Notes: generated by a model from the sequence alone, not told the origin. A stretch of 64,000 nucleotides of DNA from Ketogulonicigenium vulgare WSH-001 (GCF_000223375.1 NC_017384.1:996097-1060096); one strand, 5' to 3'; positions 1-9,362 are shown, numbered from the stretch's first letter. Numbers and translations are program-made.

Positions 1-1
1 T

Positions 2-1090
2 CGCAGAAGTTTTGGCGCCGCAATGGTCGGCCTTGGCGCTGCAGGTGCCACGATGCTGCACAGCACCTCGGCCAGCGCGCAAGACAGTTTGCCGTCGCTG
101 ATGGCGGGCTGCATCACCGATGTACCGGGCATCAAACTGGGTCACGCGCTGATGGAGGGTCGCCCCACCGGCTGTTCGGTCATCCTGTGCGAGGAAGGCG
201 CCCGCGCCGGTGTCGACGTGCGCGGCTCGGCCCCCGGCACGCGCGAGACGGATCTGCTTAATCCAACCAATATGGTGGATACGGTCAATGCGATCCTGCT
301 GTCGGGCGGCTCGGCGTACGGCCTCGATGCGGCGGGCGGCGTCATGCGCTGGCTTGAGGAACGCGGCATGGGCCATAACGTCGGGCGCGGCGTGGTGCCG
401 ATTGTGCCGGCTGCGATCCTGTTCGACCTGGGTGTTGGCGATTTCGCGATCCGGCCGGATGCGGCGGCGGGCTATGCGGCTTGCGATGCGGCCACCGATC
501 AGCCTTCGGCCAATGGCAATGTGGGCGCAGGCGCGGGTGCGACCATCGGCAAGATGTTCCGCGGATCTTCGATGAAAGGCGGCCTCGGCACGGCCAGCTA
601 TACCGTACCTGGCACCAATATTGTCGTGGCGGCGATTGTTGCGGTAAACGCGGTTGGCGATGTGATCGACCCGCGCACCGGCCAAATCGTTGCCGGTGCC
701 TTGACCGAGGACCGCAGCGCCTTCCGCAATACCGAGCAGCAGATCCTGGCCGGTCATAACGTCATCACCTCTAGCGGGCAGAATACCACGATCGGTGCGG
801 TCGTGACCAACGCACCCTTTACCAAGACCGAGATGACAAAGATCGCCGAAATGGCGCATGACGGCTTTGCCCGTGCGATCAGCCCGATCCACACGATGTC
901 GGACGGCGATACGATTTTCGGCCTCTCGACCGGCAAATCGGATGGCGTGACCGCCAGTGTGACCGCGATCGGGACAATTGGCGCTGTGGTCATGTCACAT
1001 GCGATTGTCCGCGCGGTCATGGCCGCCGAAAGCCTGACCGACCCAGACATCCCCGCCTATCGCGATATCGCCCATAGCACACCGCTGTAA
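2..1090 (+). CDS. P1-family (S58/DmpA-like) peptidase, Tat-exported, 5' end cut
   Basis: Probable L-aminopeptidase/D-amidase of the self-processing DmpA (peptidase S58) family. The reading frame is open to the window edge. Bases 2-22 encode RRSFGAA, followed by a hydrophobic stretch and ASA-QD, so this is a twin-arginine signal peptide whose first codons lie before the window; the ATG at base 23 is inside the signal and is not the start. Family landmarks are CITDVPGIKLGH near the mature N terminus, LSGGSAYGLDAAGGV, GNVGAGAGAT, MKGGLGTAS and, near bases 775-810, NTTIGAVVTNAP. The last aligns with the region where DmpA autocleaves before its catalytic Ser250; here a Thr would be the new N-terminal nucleophile (inference). 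Expected location is the periplasm, where it would trim peptides or amides. Family assignment is firm; the substrate is unknown. Confidence 0.88.
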   Translation, partial: RRSFGAAMVGLGAAGATMLHSTSASAQDSLPSLMAGCITDVPGIKLGHALMEGRPTGCSVILCEEGARAGVDVRGSAPGTRETDLLNPTNMVDTVNAILLSGGSAYGLDAAGGVMRWLEERGMGHNVGRGVVPIVPAAILFDLGVGDFAIRPDAAAGYAACDAATDQPSANGNVGAGAGATIGKMFRGSSMKGGLGTASYTVPGTNIVVAAIVAVNAVGDVIDPRTGQIVAGALTEDRSAFRNTEQQILAGHNVITSSGQNTTIGAVVTNAPFTKTEMTKIAEMAHDGFARAISPIHTMSDGDTIFGLSTGKSDGVTASVTAIGTIGAVVMSHAIVRAVMAAESLTDPDIPAYRDIAHSTPL

Positions 1091-1183
1091 GCGGCCATAA
1101 ACCGCGCATGGGGCGGCGCCGCGCTAGGCATAGCGCGAAAGCTTTGACAGAATTGGCAAAACACCCAATTTATGCGAGGCTCC

Positions 1184-1678
1184 ATGCGCAAATTCATCCT
1201 GATCGCCGCCCTGACCCTGCCCGTCGCTAGCGCGGCTGCGCCCTTGGTCAGCACCGATCCCTTCCCCGAGCCGGGCAGCACCGTCTATGTGAACCTGCCT
1301 GCGGGCGCGGTCGAGATCACCGAAAACACCGTCGAGGGCTTTGGCCTCTTCGCCCATGCGGGCAGCGATCAAGAGGTGCTGCTGGCAAGCCAATATCTGC
1401 CCCGCGTGCTGGTGGTCGAGGGCGATAGCGCGCTGCTGGAAATGTATACAGGTGGCAATGCCTGCCCTGTTATGTTTGCCTGGATCACATATGCGGACGG
1501 CATCCTGCGCAGCAGCGGCGAATTCGGCACCTGCGCCGAGGAAGGCGATTACGTGGTCGAAAACGGGTTGCCGGTCTTTACTCTTGGCGATCTGGAAGAT
1601 GAAAGCGCTGCAATCGCCTATCGCTATGACCCCGCCACGGCACAGATTGCCGAGAGACCGGTCGAGATGACGCGATAG
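1184..1678 (+). CDS. Small exported protein of unknown function
   Basis: I do not recognise a family. The frame is also open from an ATG at 1172, but the ATG at 1184 follows GAGG at a good distance and begins an ideal Sec signal peptide (MRKFILIAALTLPVASA, likely cleaved after the Ala-rich stretch). The mature part is about 145 residues, acidic, with two cysteines about 20 residues apart (NACPV and GTCAEE) that could form a disulfide in the periplasm. It has no membrane segment after the signal. A TTGACA sits upstream at 1144-1149 but has no good -10 partner. It stands alone between the P1 peptidase and tRNA-Arg. The codon pattern and signal peptide make it a real gene, but no function can be given. 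Confidence 0.65.
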   Translation: MRKFILIAALTLPVASAAAPLVSTDPFPEPGSTVYVNLPAGAVEITENTVEGFGLFAHAGSDQEVLLASQYLPRVLVVEGDSALLEMYTGGNACPVMFAWITYADGILRSSGEFGTCAEEGDYVVENGLPVFTLGDLEDESAAIAYRYDPATAQIAERPVEMTR

Positions 1679-1906
1679 AGGGCGCGGCCTGCGTGAAGCG
1701 CGGGACACGTCGCTTTCGGAAAACGGCGCTACAACCCGCCAGATCGGCGCGTGGACTGGCCATGAATCCCTGTCGGGAATAGATCACTACAGTCGGAAAG
1801 CAGAGCGGCGGCGGATCTTCATGGGAACATCGACCGAACAGCAAAGTTCCAGATCAAAAAATAAGCCCTAAAATATCAGGTACTTATATTAAAATATCTT
1901 GATGAT

Positions 1907-1983
1907 TGGTGCACCCGACAGGATTCGAACCTGTGACCTTCGCCTTCGGAGGGCGACACTCTATCCAGCTGAGCTACGGGTGC
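1907..1983 (-). tRNA. tRNA-Arg (anticodon CCG)
   Basis: Read on the minus strand this is a full cloverleaf. The acceptor stem GCACCCG pairs with CGGGTGC, the D arm is AGCTCAGCTGGATAGAGT, the anticodon loop is CTCCGAA (anticodon CCG, codon CGG), and the T arm contains GGTTCGAATCC. The 3' ACCA is encoded at 1907-1910. It lies just downstream of sufS on the same strand but has its own promoter-like sequence. Confidence 0.96.
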
Positions 1984-1992
1984 TTGGGGTTA

Positions 1993-2021
1993 GCTATAGT
2001 CGCAGGCCCAACGGCCTGCAA
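1993..2021 (-). promoter_or_regulatory. Promoter of tRNA-Arg
   Basis: On the minus strand TTGCAG (2016-2021), a 17-base spacer and TATAGC (1993-1998) lie so that transcription would begin a few bases before the mature tRNA 5' end at 1983. The spacer contains a 7-base-pair hairpin (2002-2008 with 2013-2019). The geometry matches the promoter proposed for the first tRNA-Asn. Confidence 0.55.
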
Positions 2022-2039
2022 CCAATCATTCATCTGCCG

Positions 2040-3257
2040 TTACGCAAATAGATCGTGGCACAGATGCAGCGCGTCGATCAGGGCGTCGACCTCGGCGCGG
2101 GTATTGTAAACCGCGAAAGAGGCGCGACAACTGGCGGTCAGGCCAAAGCTGTCCAGCAGCGGTTGCGCGCAATGCGTCCCTGCCCGCACAGCGATGCCGC
2201 GTTTATCCAAAACGGTCGAGATGTCATGCGGATGCGCGCCTTTCATCGTTAGCGAAAAGATCGCCGCCTTGTCCGGACGCGTGCCCTGCACTTCGATGAA
2301 ATCCAGCTGCGCCAGGCGAATGGCGGCGTAATGCGCCAGATCCGCCTCGTGCGCGGCGATGTTTTCCATGCTAAGCGCCATCATATAGTCCAGCGCGACG
2401 CCAAGGCCGATGGTCTGGACGATGCCGGGGGTGCCCGCCTCGAACCGCATGGGCGGCGCGGCATAGGTGATGCGATCGCGCGTTACCGTATCGATCATAT
2501 CGCCGCCGCCCATAAAGGGACGCATCTCGGCCTGACGGTCAGGGTGGATATAGATCGCGCCAGAGCCGGAGGGGCCGTACAGCTTATGCCCTGTAATCGC
2601 ATAGAAATCGACGCCCAGATCCTGCACATCGACCGGCAGATGCACAGCGCCTTGGCTGCCATCGACCATCACCGGCACGCCTTTGGCATGGGCGCCGGCC
2701 GCCACGGCTTTCACATCGACAATCGTGCCCAGCACGTTCGAGCAATGCGTGACCGCCACCAGTTTCGTGCGCGGGCCGATAGCGTCGATGATCGCCTGCG
2801 GGTCGATCGCACCATCCGCGCCGACCTCGACCCATTTCAGCACGACGCCTTGGCGCTCGCGCAGGAAATGCCATGGCACAATATTGGCGTGGTGTTCGGC
2901 GACGGTCAGAACAATCTCGTCCCCCGCTTGCAGGCGGGGCATGGCCCAACCATAGGCGACCAGATTGATCCCCTCGGTCGAGCCAGAGGTAAAGACGATA
3001 TCATCCGCCCGCGCGGCGTTCAAAAAGCGCGCGATGATCCCGCGCACCCCCTCATACTTTTCAGTTGCAACATTAGAAAGGTAGTGCAAGCCGCGGTGAA
3101 CATTTGCATATTCATGGGAATAGGCGGTGGTGATCGCGTCGATCACCACCTGCGGCTTTTGCGCCGAGGCGCCGTTGTCCAGGTAGACAAGCGGCTTGCC
3201 GTTCACTTCGCGCGCAAGGATCGGGAAATCCGCACGGACCTTTGCAATGTCGAACAT
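2040..3257 (-). CDS. sufS: Cysteine desulfurase SufS
   Basis: PLP enzyme that takes sulfur from cysteine and supplies persulfide for Fe-S cluster assembly on SufBCD. It has 405 residues, the usual length. The PLP lysine is K225 in [13 protein letters not shown], and the persulfide cysteine is C363 in RAGTHCAQP, the short rigid loop of the SufS (group II) type. The ATG overlaps the sufD stop by one base (TGATG), so it is translationally coupled. It is the last gene of the suf operon here. SufS normally needs SufE or SufU as acceptor and neither is nearby; nor are SufA or the DUF59 protein that often follow sufS in related bacteria. The gene is followed directly by tRNA-Arg. Confidence 0.95.
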   Translation of the reverse strand: MFDIAKVRADFPILAREVNGKPLVYLDNGASAQKPQVVIDAITTAYSHEYANVHRGLHYLSNVATEKYEGVRGIIARFLNAARADDIVFTSGSTEGINLVAYGWAMPRLQAGDEIVLTVAEHHANIVPWHFLRERQGVVLKWVEVGADGAIDPQAIIDAIGPRTKLVAVTHCSNVLGTIVDVKAVAAGAHAKGVPVMVDGSQGAVHLPVDVQDLGVDFYAITGHKLYGPSGSGAIYIHPDRQAEMRPFMGGGDMIDTVTRDRITYAAPPMRFEAGTPGIVQTIGLGVALDYMMALSMENIAAHEADLAHYAAIRLAQLDFIEVQGTRPDKAAIFSLTMKGAHPHDISTVLDKRGIAVRAGTHCAQPLLDSFGLTASCRASFAVYNTRAEVDALIDALHLCHDLFA

Positions 3258-4531
3258 CAGCGCTTCAACCAGATCGTCAGTTGCTCGCGCAGATCGTCGG
3301 CCAGATCCTCGTCCGCGATTTCGTCCAGCGCTTCGGCAAGGAAGGCCAGCACCAGCAGGTCAATCGCCTGCGCATGGGGCACCCCGCGCGAACGCAGATA
3401 GAACAAAGCGGTGTCGTCAATCGCACCCGAGGTCGAGCCATGCGAACAGGCCACGTCATCGGCGTAGATTTCGAGTTCCGGCTTGGCAAGGAAATTGGCA
3501 TCCTCGTCCAGCAGCAACGACTGGCTGATCTGATAGCCGTCGGTCTTTTGCGCGCCGGGTTTCACCAGGATTTTGCCTTGGAAAACGCCGGTGGCCGCAT
3601 TGCGCAGCACCTTTTTAAAGACCTGACGGCTTTCGCAATTCACCGCATCATGCGTGATGAAGATCGTGTCATCATGCAGGAAGTCACGCCCCTCGCCGAC
3701 CGCGACGCCCGCAACATGCGCCGAGGTATCGTCGCCGGTCATCTCGATCACGCATTCATTGCGGGTGAAACGACCGTCAACGGCAAGGGTAAAGCTTTTG
3801 AACAGCGACTCTTGCCCTAGATGCGCGAACATATGGGTGGCAAGTTGGCGATCAGCGGTGCGGCCCTGGGTGCGGATGTGGTGGAAGGCGGCGTGGTCGG
3901 CTACTTCAACCTCGGTGACCGAATTGAAACGCGCGGCGCCGGTGCCGACCTCTAGCAGGGTCAGGCCTGCACCTTCTTCCAGCCAGATCAGGTGACGCAC
4001 GAATGCATCTGCGGCCGTCGCGCTTTGACGGTAAATGATCTTGATCGGCGTCTCGACCACGGCTTTGACGCGCAGGACAAGGCCGCTATAGGCAAAAGCC
4101 GTGTTCAGCGCCGCCAGCGGGCGCTGCACTGGAACCTGACCTTTTGCTTCAAGAGTGCCGAACAAGTCCTTGGCCCAATGGGCATCTTCGGATAGTGCGG
4201 TCGCCAGCGTATCCACTTCGACGCCTTCCAGCGCGGGCAGATCCGACAGGCTGGTGTCCAGGACACCATCGACAAACGTAATGGTCAGCACCTCGCGCGC
4301 GGCAAAGGCGTCATCCTCGGTCGCGGGCGCAACAGTTGCGGGTGCGCTGGCGGTCAGCCCCTCGGGGTTGGAATAACGCCAGTATTCGTCGCGGCGGAAC
4401 GGCAGACCATCCGTCTCGACCCGCGCGAGCGCGGCGGCGCGCACGGCATCTGCCCAAGGCGCGCCTTTGGGCAGCACCAGATTGGCCAAAAGCGCGGTGG
4501 TGGTATCAGCCTTGATCTTCGGCAAACCCAT
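3257..4531 (-). CDS. sufD: Fe-S cluster assembly protein SufD
   Basis: SufD subunit (424 residues) of the SufBC2D scaffold. The C-terminal half is the beta-helix core typical of SufB/SufD (VAGVAVGEGRDFLHDDT, KTDGYQISQSLLLDEDA, LEIYADDVACSHGSTSG). The ACSHGSTSG segment includes the conserved Cys/His region used with SufB at the cluster-forming interface, and the C-terminal SRGVPHAQAIDLLV helix binds SufC. It starts one base after the sufC stop and overlaps sufS by one base, so the three genes are read as one unit. Confidence 0.95.
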   Translation of the reverse strand: MGLPKIKADTTTALLANLVLPKGAPWADAVRAAALARVETDGLPFRRDEYWRYSNPEGLTASAPATVAPATEDDAFAAREVLTITFVDGVLDTSLSDLPALEGVEVDTLATALSEDAHWAKDLFGTLEAKGQVPVQRPLAALNTAFAYSGLVLRVKAVVETPIKIIYRQSATAADAFVRHLIWLEEGAGLTLLEVGTGAARFNSVTEVEVADHAAFHHIRTQGRTADRQLATHMFAHLGQESLFKSFTLAVDGRFTRNECVIEMTGDDTSAHVAGVAVGEGRDFLHDDTIFITHDAVNCESRQVFKKVLRNAATGVFQGKILVKPGAQKTDGYQISQSLLLDEDANFLAKPELEIYADDVACSHGSTSGAIDDTALFYLRSRGVPHAQAIDLLVLAFLAEALDEIADEDLADDLREQLTIWLKR

Positions 4532-4532
4532 C

Positions 4533-5297
4533 TTACACCCCCGCCAGCAGGTCGCCGTAGCCGTTATTCTCGACTTCCAGCGCCAGTTCCGGCCCGCCCG
4601 ATTTCACGATGCGGCCATTGGCCATGATATGGACAACATCGGGTTTGATGTGATCCAGCAGGCGCTGATAGTGGGTGATGACAAGGAACGACCGCTCGGG
4701 CGAGCGCAGCGCATTCACGCCCTCGGCCACCAGCTTCATCGCGTCAACGTCAAGGCCGGAATCCGTCTCGTCCAGAATGCACAGCTTGGGCTCGAGCATG
4801 GCCATCTGCAGGATTTCGTTGCGCTTTTTCTCGCCGCCCGAAAAGCCGACGTTGACCGGACGCTTCAGCATTTCAGCGTCGATCTTGAGGCTGGCGGCAC
4901 GGGCGCGCACCAGTTTCAGGAAATCGGCGGCCGAAAGTTCCTCTTCGCCGCGCGATTTGCGCTGTGCGTTCAGCGCGGTGCGCAGGAAGGTCAGATTGCC
5001 GACGCCGGGGATCTCGACCGGGTATTGGAAGGCCAGAAAGACGCCAGCGGCGGCGCGTTCCTCGGGTTCCATCTCCAGCAGGTTCTCGCCCTCGAACTCG
5101 ACTTCGCCGTCGGTCACTTCATAGCCGTCGCGGCCCGCCAGCACATAAGAGGTGGTCGATTTACCCGAACCGTTCGGGCCCATGATGGCATGCACTTCGC
5201 CGGGTTTGATCACCAGATCGACCCCTTTCAGGATCGCCTTGTCTTCCTCTTCCAGCTTTACATGCAGGTTCTTGATCGTCAGCATTTTGTCTTCCAT
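4533..5297 (-). CDS. sufC: Fe-S cluster assembly ATPase SufC
   Basis: ABC-type ATPase that drives conformational change of SufB-SufD during cluster building in the cytoplasm. Motifs, counted from MLTIKN: Walker A GPNGSGKST (36-44), Q-loop in LAFQYPVEIPG, signature GFSGGEKKRNEI, Walker B LCILDETDSGLD and the H-loop VITHYQRLLDHI. The start is uncertain: the ATG at 5297 has AGGA eight bases upstream; the ATG at 5285 gives the usual family N terminus. A GTG further out at 5324 has no ribosome site. It sits between the FkbM methyltransferase gene and sufD. Confidence 0.94.
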   Translation of the reverse strand: MEDKMLTIKNLHVKLEEEDKAILKGVDLVIKPGEVHAIMGPNGSGKSTTSYVLAGRDGYEVTDGEVEFEGENLLEMEPEERAAAGVFLAFQYPVEIPGVGNLTFLRTALNAQRKSRGEEELSAADFLKLVRARAASLKIDAEMLKRPVNVGFSGGEKKRNEILQMAMLEPKLCILDETDSGLDVDAMKLVAEGVNALRSPERSFLVITHYQRLLDHIKPDVVHIMANGRIVKSGGPELALEVENNGYGDLLAGV

Positions 5298-5339
5298 CTG
5301 GTCTGTCCTGCCGCCTTGGCGCACAGGAGATTTTCGGTA

Positions 5340-6113
5340 TTAGCCAAGCGGCTGCAATAGGTAATTCGATGTATCGGTGGCGACGGGCCAATCGGCGACG
5401 GGCTGATAGCGATGGCTATCCATCCAGTTCATCAGCGCGGGAATATGGCCGTGGAACACCTCGACCAAAATCGTGGGCTGACAGCGATCAACCATTTCAG
5501 AAATCCCGGAAAGCACTTTTATTTCCATGCCTTCCGTGTCGATCTTTACAAAGTGAAAGACCTGATCGCCAAACAGATCATCGCCGCGCCGCACCTGCAG
5601 ATCACCGCCACCCTTGCGCATTTTCGTCGCGCCAAGGTTGCGGTCGTGGCGGTGCATGGCAAAGCCGCCGGCGTCCTCATCCGACAGCCCGATCCCCAGG
5701 TAGTCGAGGTCAATGACCTCCTCGAGCCCGTTCACGATCACATTGGCGAACAGCGGCGCCATTGCCAGCGGGTTCGGCTCGATCACCACGACACGCGCGG
5801 CTTTGGCGCGGGTGGCAAAGAACAGCGCGTGATTGCCGATATTCGCGCCCACATCCAGAATATGCGCGCCCTCGGGCAGATGGCGCAGCACCTCGGCCAA
5901 TACATCGGCTTCATAGAACGTCCCGGCGCGCAAAGCGCGCTGGATCGGGTCGTTGTGATAGTTCAGGCAAAAGGTCAGCCCGCCCCAATGCGCCAGCTCG
6001 AACGGCGGGAAGTGCAGCACCTCGCCCGCCGCGCGCGCGTTTTGCGCGGCAGCAAGGTCAAAGTAATCTGCGCCCGTCGTCTCGGGCTGGGGCAAGGTCA
6101 GCGGGCCGTCCAT
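5340..6113 (-). CDS. FkbM-family methyltransferase within the suf operon
   Basis: SAM-dependent methyltransferase of the FkbM family, about 257 residues. SAM motif I is ILDVGANIGNHALFF, followed by the acidic strand VVVIEPNPLA and the later FHFVKIDTEGMEIKVLSG, typical of FkbM. The ATG at 6113 shares its first base with the sufB stop (TAATG); the longer open frame upstream only overlaps sufB. FkbM enzymes usually O-methylate sugars or small molecules, and no role in Fe-S assembly is established. Its tight coupling to sufB and position before sufC mean it is co-expressed with the cluster machinery. The target is unknown. Confidence 0.85.
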   Translation of the reverse strand: MDGPLTLPQPETTGADYFDLAAAQNARAAGEVLHFPPFELAHWGGLTFCLNYHNDPIQRALRAGTFYEADVLAEVLRHLPEGAHILDVGANIGNHALFFATRAKAARVVVIEPNPLAMAPLFANVIVNGLEEVIDLDYLGIGLSDEDAGGFAMHRHDRNLGATKMRKGGGDLQVRRGDDLFGDQVFHFVKIDTEGMEIKVLSGISEMVDRCQPTILVEVFHGHIPALMNWMDSHRYQPVADWPVATDTSNYLLQPLG

Positions 6114-7618
6114 TAGCCGACCGAACCTTCGAGGCTGATCGCGACCAAAGCTTGCGCTTCCATCGCGAATTCCATCGGCAGCGCTTGCAGCACGTCCTTG
6201 ACGAAACCGTTCACGATCACCGCGACGGCCTGTTCTTCGTCCATCCCGCGCGAGCGGCAATAGAACATCTGATCGTCATCCACCTTGCTGGTGGTCGCCT
6301 CGTGTTCCACGCGCGAGGAATTGTTTCGCACTTCGATATAAGGCACGGTATGCGCGCCGCATTGATCACCGATCAGCAGGCTGTCGCATTGCGTATAGTT
6401 GCGGCTGTTCTGTGCCTTTGGGTGCATCGAGACAAGACCGCGATAGGTGTTCTGCGCGCGGCCCGCCGAGATCCCTTTCGAGACGATCCGCGACTTGGTG
6501 TTCTTGCCAAGGTGGATCATCTTGGTGCCGGTATCGGCCTGCTGGGCGTTGTTGGCGATGGCGATCGAATAGAATTCGCCTTGGCTGTCGTCACCGCGCA
6601 GGATGCACGAGGGGTATTTCCAGGTGATGGCCGATCCGGTTTCCACTTGGGTCCACATCACCTTGGCGCGGTCGCCGCGGCAATCGGCGCGCTTGGTCAC
6701 AAAGTTATAGATACCGCCCTTGCCCTCGGCATCGCCCGGATACCAGTTTTGCACGGTGGAATATTTCACTTCGGCATCTTCTTCGACGATGATCTCGACC
6801 ACAGCGGCGTGCAGTTGCGCGATATCACGTTGCGGTGCGGTGCACCCCTCGAGATAGCTGACATAGCTGCCCTTGTCGGCGATGATCAGGGTGCGTTCGA
6901 ACTGGCCGGTGTTTTCCGCGTTGATGCGGAAATAGGTCGACAGCTCCATCGGGCAACGGACGCCCGGCGGCACATAGACGAAAGACCCATCCGAGAAGAC
7001 GGCCGAGTTCAGCGTGGCATAGAAATTGTCCGACACCGGAACGACCGTGCCCAGGTATTTCTTGACCAGTTCAGGGTGTTCGCGGATCGCCTCAGAGATC
7101 GAGCAGAAGATCACGCCGGCTTTTGCCAGCTCGTCCTTGAACGTGGTGCCCACAGACACGGAATCGAACACCGCATCCACAGCGACTTTGCGTTCTTCGG
7201 CCGCACCCTCGACACCGGCCAGCAGCATCTGCTCTTTCAGCGGGATGCCCAGCTTTTCATAGGTCGCCAGCAGCTTGGGGTCGACCTCGTCCAGGCTTTT
7301 GGGTTTGACGGCCATGCTTTTGGGGCGGGCATAGTAATACTGGTCCTGAAAGTCGATGACAGGCAGGGTCAGCATCGGCCAGGTCGGGCTTTCCAACTTT
7401 TGCCAGCGCGCAAAGGCCTGCAGACGCCAGTCCAGCATCCACTGCGGCTCGCCGTTATTGTCCGAGATCAGGCGCACGATGTCCTCATTGAGACCCTTGG
7501 GCGCGTAATCGGTTTCAATATCGGTTTCCCAACCGTGTTTATATGTGCCCGAAAGCTGCTGAACGGCGGCTACGGTTGCCTCGTCCACGCCTTCCTTTAC
7601 CTGTAGGTCTTCCATCAT
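6113..7618 (-). CDS. sufB: Fe-S cluster assembly protein SufB
   Basis: Scaffold subunit of SufBC2D, 501 residues, on which the nascent cluster forms. Recognisable segments include [63 protein letters not shown] and the C-terminal [20 protein letters not shown] that contacts SufC. YLEGCTAP includes the conserved cysteine used in sulfur transfer. Two adjacent ATGs (7618, 7615) are possible starts. It follows the NifS-like gene by 27 bases and overlaps the FkbM start by one base. Confidence 0.96.
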   Translation of the reverse strand: MMEDLQVKEGVDEATVAAVQQLSGTYKHGWETDIETDYAPKGLNEDIVRLISDNNGEPQWMLDWRLQAFARWQKLESPTWPMLTLPVIDFQDQYYYARPKSMAVKPKSLDEVDPKLLATYEKLGIPLKEQMLLAGVEGAAEERKVAVDAVFDSVSVGTTFKDELAKAGVIFCSISEAIREHPELVKKYLGTVVPVSDNFYATLNSAVFSDGSFVYVPPGVRCPMELSTYFRINAENTGQFERTLIIADKGSYVSYLEGCTAPQRDIAQLHAAVVEIIVEEDAEVKYSTVQNWYPGDAEGKGGIYNFVTKRADCRGDRAKVMWTQVETGSAITWKYPSCILRGDDSQGEFYSIAIANNAQQADTGTKMIHLGKNTKSRIVSKGISAGRAQNTYRGLVSMHPKAQNSRNYTQCDSLLIGDQCGAHTVPYIEVRNNSSRVEHEATTSKVDDDQMFYCRSRGMDEEQAVAVIVNGFVKDVLQALPMEFAMEAQALVAISLEGSVG

Positions 7619-7645
7619 CCCGTCCTTTTCATAATCCCGCGCCGC

Positions 7646-8689
7646 TCAAGCCGCCTTTTGGCGGTGTTTGACGCTTTTCGCAATCCAGGCCGCAGCAAAC
7701 CGCAGCACCTGATCGCGTGTCGTATCCAATGTCAGCGAGACGCGCATGACCGAGGCCGCCGCATCCGCATCATATCCCATCGCCGCCAGCACCTTGCTGG
7801 TGCGCACCTTGCCCGAGGAACAGGCCGAGCCTGCCGAGATCGCAAATCCTGCCAGATCCATCGCCATGACCTGCGTTTCGCCCTTCCAGCCGGGGGTGAT
7901 CAGGCTGGTGGTATTGGGCAGGCGCGCGGCGCCCCTACCCGCGATTTGTGTGCCGGGGCTGCCGTCCAGAATGGTCTGTTCCAGCAGATCGCGAAGCTCC
8001 GCAATCTCATCCCAACGCCCGGTATTCAAATCATGCGCCGCCGCCGCCGCCGCCGCGCCAAATGCGGCGATGCCGGTGATGTTCTCGGTGCCCGAGCGCC
8101 GCCCCATCTCCTGCCCGCCGCCCAGCAGTTGCGCCGCAACATCGGTGCCCTGCGGAATGATCAGCGCACCGACGCCCTTCAGGCCGCCCAGCTTATGCGC
8201 CGAGATGATCGCGGCGCGCGCGCCCGACCATTCAAAGGCAAAAGGAATGCGTCCGAACCCTTGGGTGGCGTCGATCACGGCCAAGCCACCGGGCAGGTTC
8301 TGCACCACGCCGGTTTCCGAATTCGCCAGTTGCAGCGTGCTGCTGGCGGGGTCAGTCACCGTGACAAGGCCATTCGCATCCACCGGCAGATCGGAAGATG
8401 TCCAAGCCAGCACCGCCTCGTGCTCGATCGCGGCGGCTTGCAGATTGCGACCGGCCAGCGCAAGGCTCGAGGCTTCGGTCGCGCCCGAGGTAAAGATAAT
8501 ATCCGCATTCATCGCGCCAATCGCCTCGGCAATCTGGGCACGCGCGCGCTCCATGATCGTTTTGGCGGCACGACCCTCCATATGGACCGAGGACGGGTTT
8601 CCCACCGCATCCATCGCCGCAATCGCCGCCGCCCGCGCCTCGGGACGCAGGGGGGCTGTTGCGTTATAGTCCAGATAGATACGGCTCAT
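7646..8689 (-). CDS. Cysteine desulfurase, NifS/IscS-like (group I)
   Basis: Second PLP cysteine desulfurase of the operon, 347 residues. It has YLDYNATAPLRPEA at the N terminus, the PLP lysine K166 in ISAHKLGGLKGVG, and the mobile cysteine loop with C290 in ISAGSACSSGKV. The SACSSG loop is the long flexible type of NifS/IscS, unlike the rigid loop of SufS in the same operon. Its ATG overlaps the stop of the regulator gene (ATGA at 8686-8689). It may supply sulfur directly, which could explain how the operon manages without a nearby sufE. At 347 residues it is shorter than E. coli IscS. Confidence 0.9.
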   Translation of the reverse strand: MSRIYLDYNATAPLRPEARAAAIAAMDAVGNPSSVHMEGRAAKTIMERARAQIAEAIGAMNADIIFTSGATEASSLALAGRNLQAAAIEHEAVLAWTSSDLPVDANGLVTVTDPASSTLQLANSETGVVQNLPGGLAVIDATQGFGRIPFAFEWSGARAAIISAHKLGGLKGVGALIIPQGTDVAAQLLGGGQEMGRRSGTENITGIAAFGAAAAAAAHDLNTGRWDEIAELRDLLEQTILDGSPGTQIAGRGAARLPNTTSLITPGWKGETQVMAMDLAGFAISAGSACSSGKVRTSKVLAAMGYDADAAASVMRVSLTLDTTRDQVLRFAAAWIAKSVKHRQKAA

Positions 8690-9144
8690 TGGTCAATAAT
8701 CTCGAACAAAGACGGCACCGCAGGGCACGGGGCCAGTCGGTTTTTCACAATATCCGACAGTTTGGTCTGGTGCAAAAACACATAGACCTGCGCCGATAGC
8801 CCTTCCCACAAACGGTTGGTCAGCGATTGCGCGCGCGAGCCGGACAATCCGCCCGACACGCCCGCGCCTTTGTGCATAGCGCTGACGGTTTCATCGACCG
8901 CCTCGAGGATATCGGCAACCGAGATCTGATCCATCGGACGCGCCAGCTTATAGCCGCCGCCCGGCCCGCGCGCGGATTCCACCAGATCCGCCCGGCGCAG
9001 CTTCACGAAAAGCTGCTCGAGATACGGCAGTGAGATATCCTGCCGCTTTGAAATCTCGCCAAGGTTCACCAGTGCACTTTCTGGCTGCAAAGCCAGATCC
9101 ACCAGCGCCACCATGGCGTAACGTCCTTTTGTCGAAAGCTTCAT
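8686..9144 (-). CDS. iscR: Rrf2-family Fe-S regulator IscR
   Basis: Transcription factor of the Rrf2 family, 152 residues, first gene of the suf operon and its likely autoregulator. The winged helix is at MKLSTKGRYAMVALVDLA through SARGPGGGYKLARP. The open frame extends upstream to 9270, but MKLSTKGRY is the universal family start and is placed at 9144. The stretch where E. coli IscR has Cys92, Cys98 and Cys104 (residues 91-104 here) has no cysteine; the only one in the protein is C140 near the C terminus (LAPCPAVP). Rhodobacter sphaeroides IscR is also known to lack the canonical motif yet bind a cluster and repress iron-sulfur genes, so this is probably functional. Confidence 0.93.
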   Translation of the reverse strand: MKLSTKGRYAMVALVDLALQPESALVNLGEISKRQDISLPYLEQLFVKLRRADLVESARGPGGGYKLARPMDQISVADILEAVDETVSAMHKGAGVSGGLSGSRAQSLTNRLWEGLSAQVYVFLHQTKLSDIVKNRLAPCPAVPSLFEIIDQ

Positions 9145-9333
9145 GCCTTGCGTCCAACCGCTGAAATGACCACATCCATTGACCTTGGGGCGGCGCCTGA
9201 TTACTTGAGCGCCAACCGCCCGCTTTGCCGAAGTGGCTGCAACAGCGGGGTTTGCACTGGCGCTACGCATTGGCGTATGACAGTGCTGGCCCCATGTCCT
9301 GATGACGCTGCCGGGTCTAGCGGATTTTGAATC

Positions 9334-9362
9334 ATTCTAAACTGCCTATGCAAATTCGTCAA
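9334..9362 (-). promoter_or_regulatory. Promoter of the iscR-suf operon
   Basis: On the minus strand TTGACG (9357-9362), exactly 17 bases, then TAGAAT (9334-9339): five of six matches to each sigma-70 box. It would give a leader of about 180 bases before iscR. The -10 overlaps the left arm of the inverted repeat at 9336-9382, which makes regulation by a bound repressor plausible. Confidence 0.7.

Noticed and set aside
1906..2109. Open frame reading [12 protein letters not shown] on the plus strand
   Set aside because: It runs antisense through tRNA-Arg and the 3' end of sufS; this is a well-known spurious translation of a tRNA gene.
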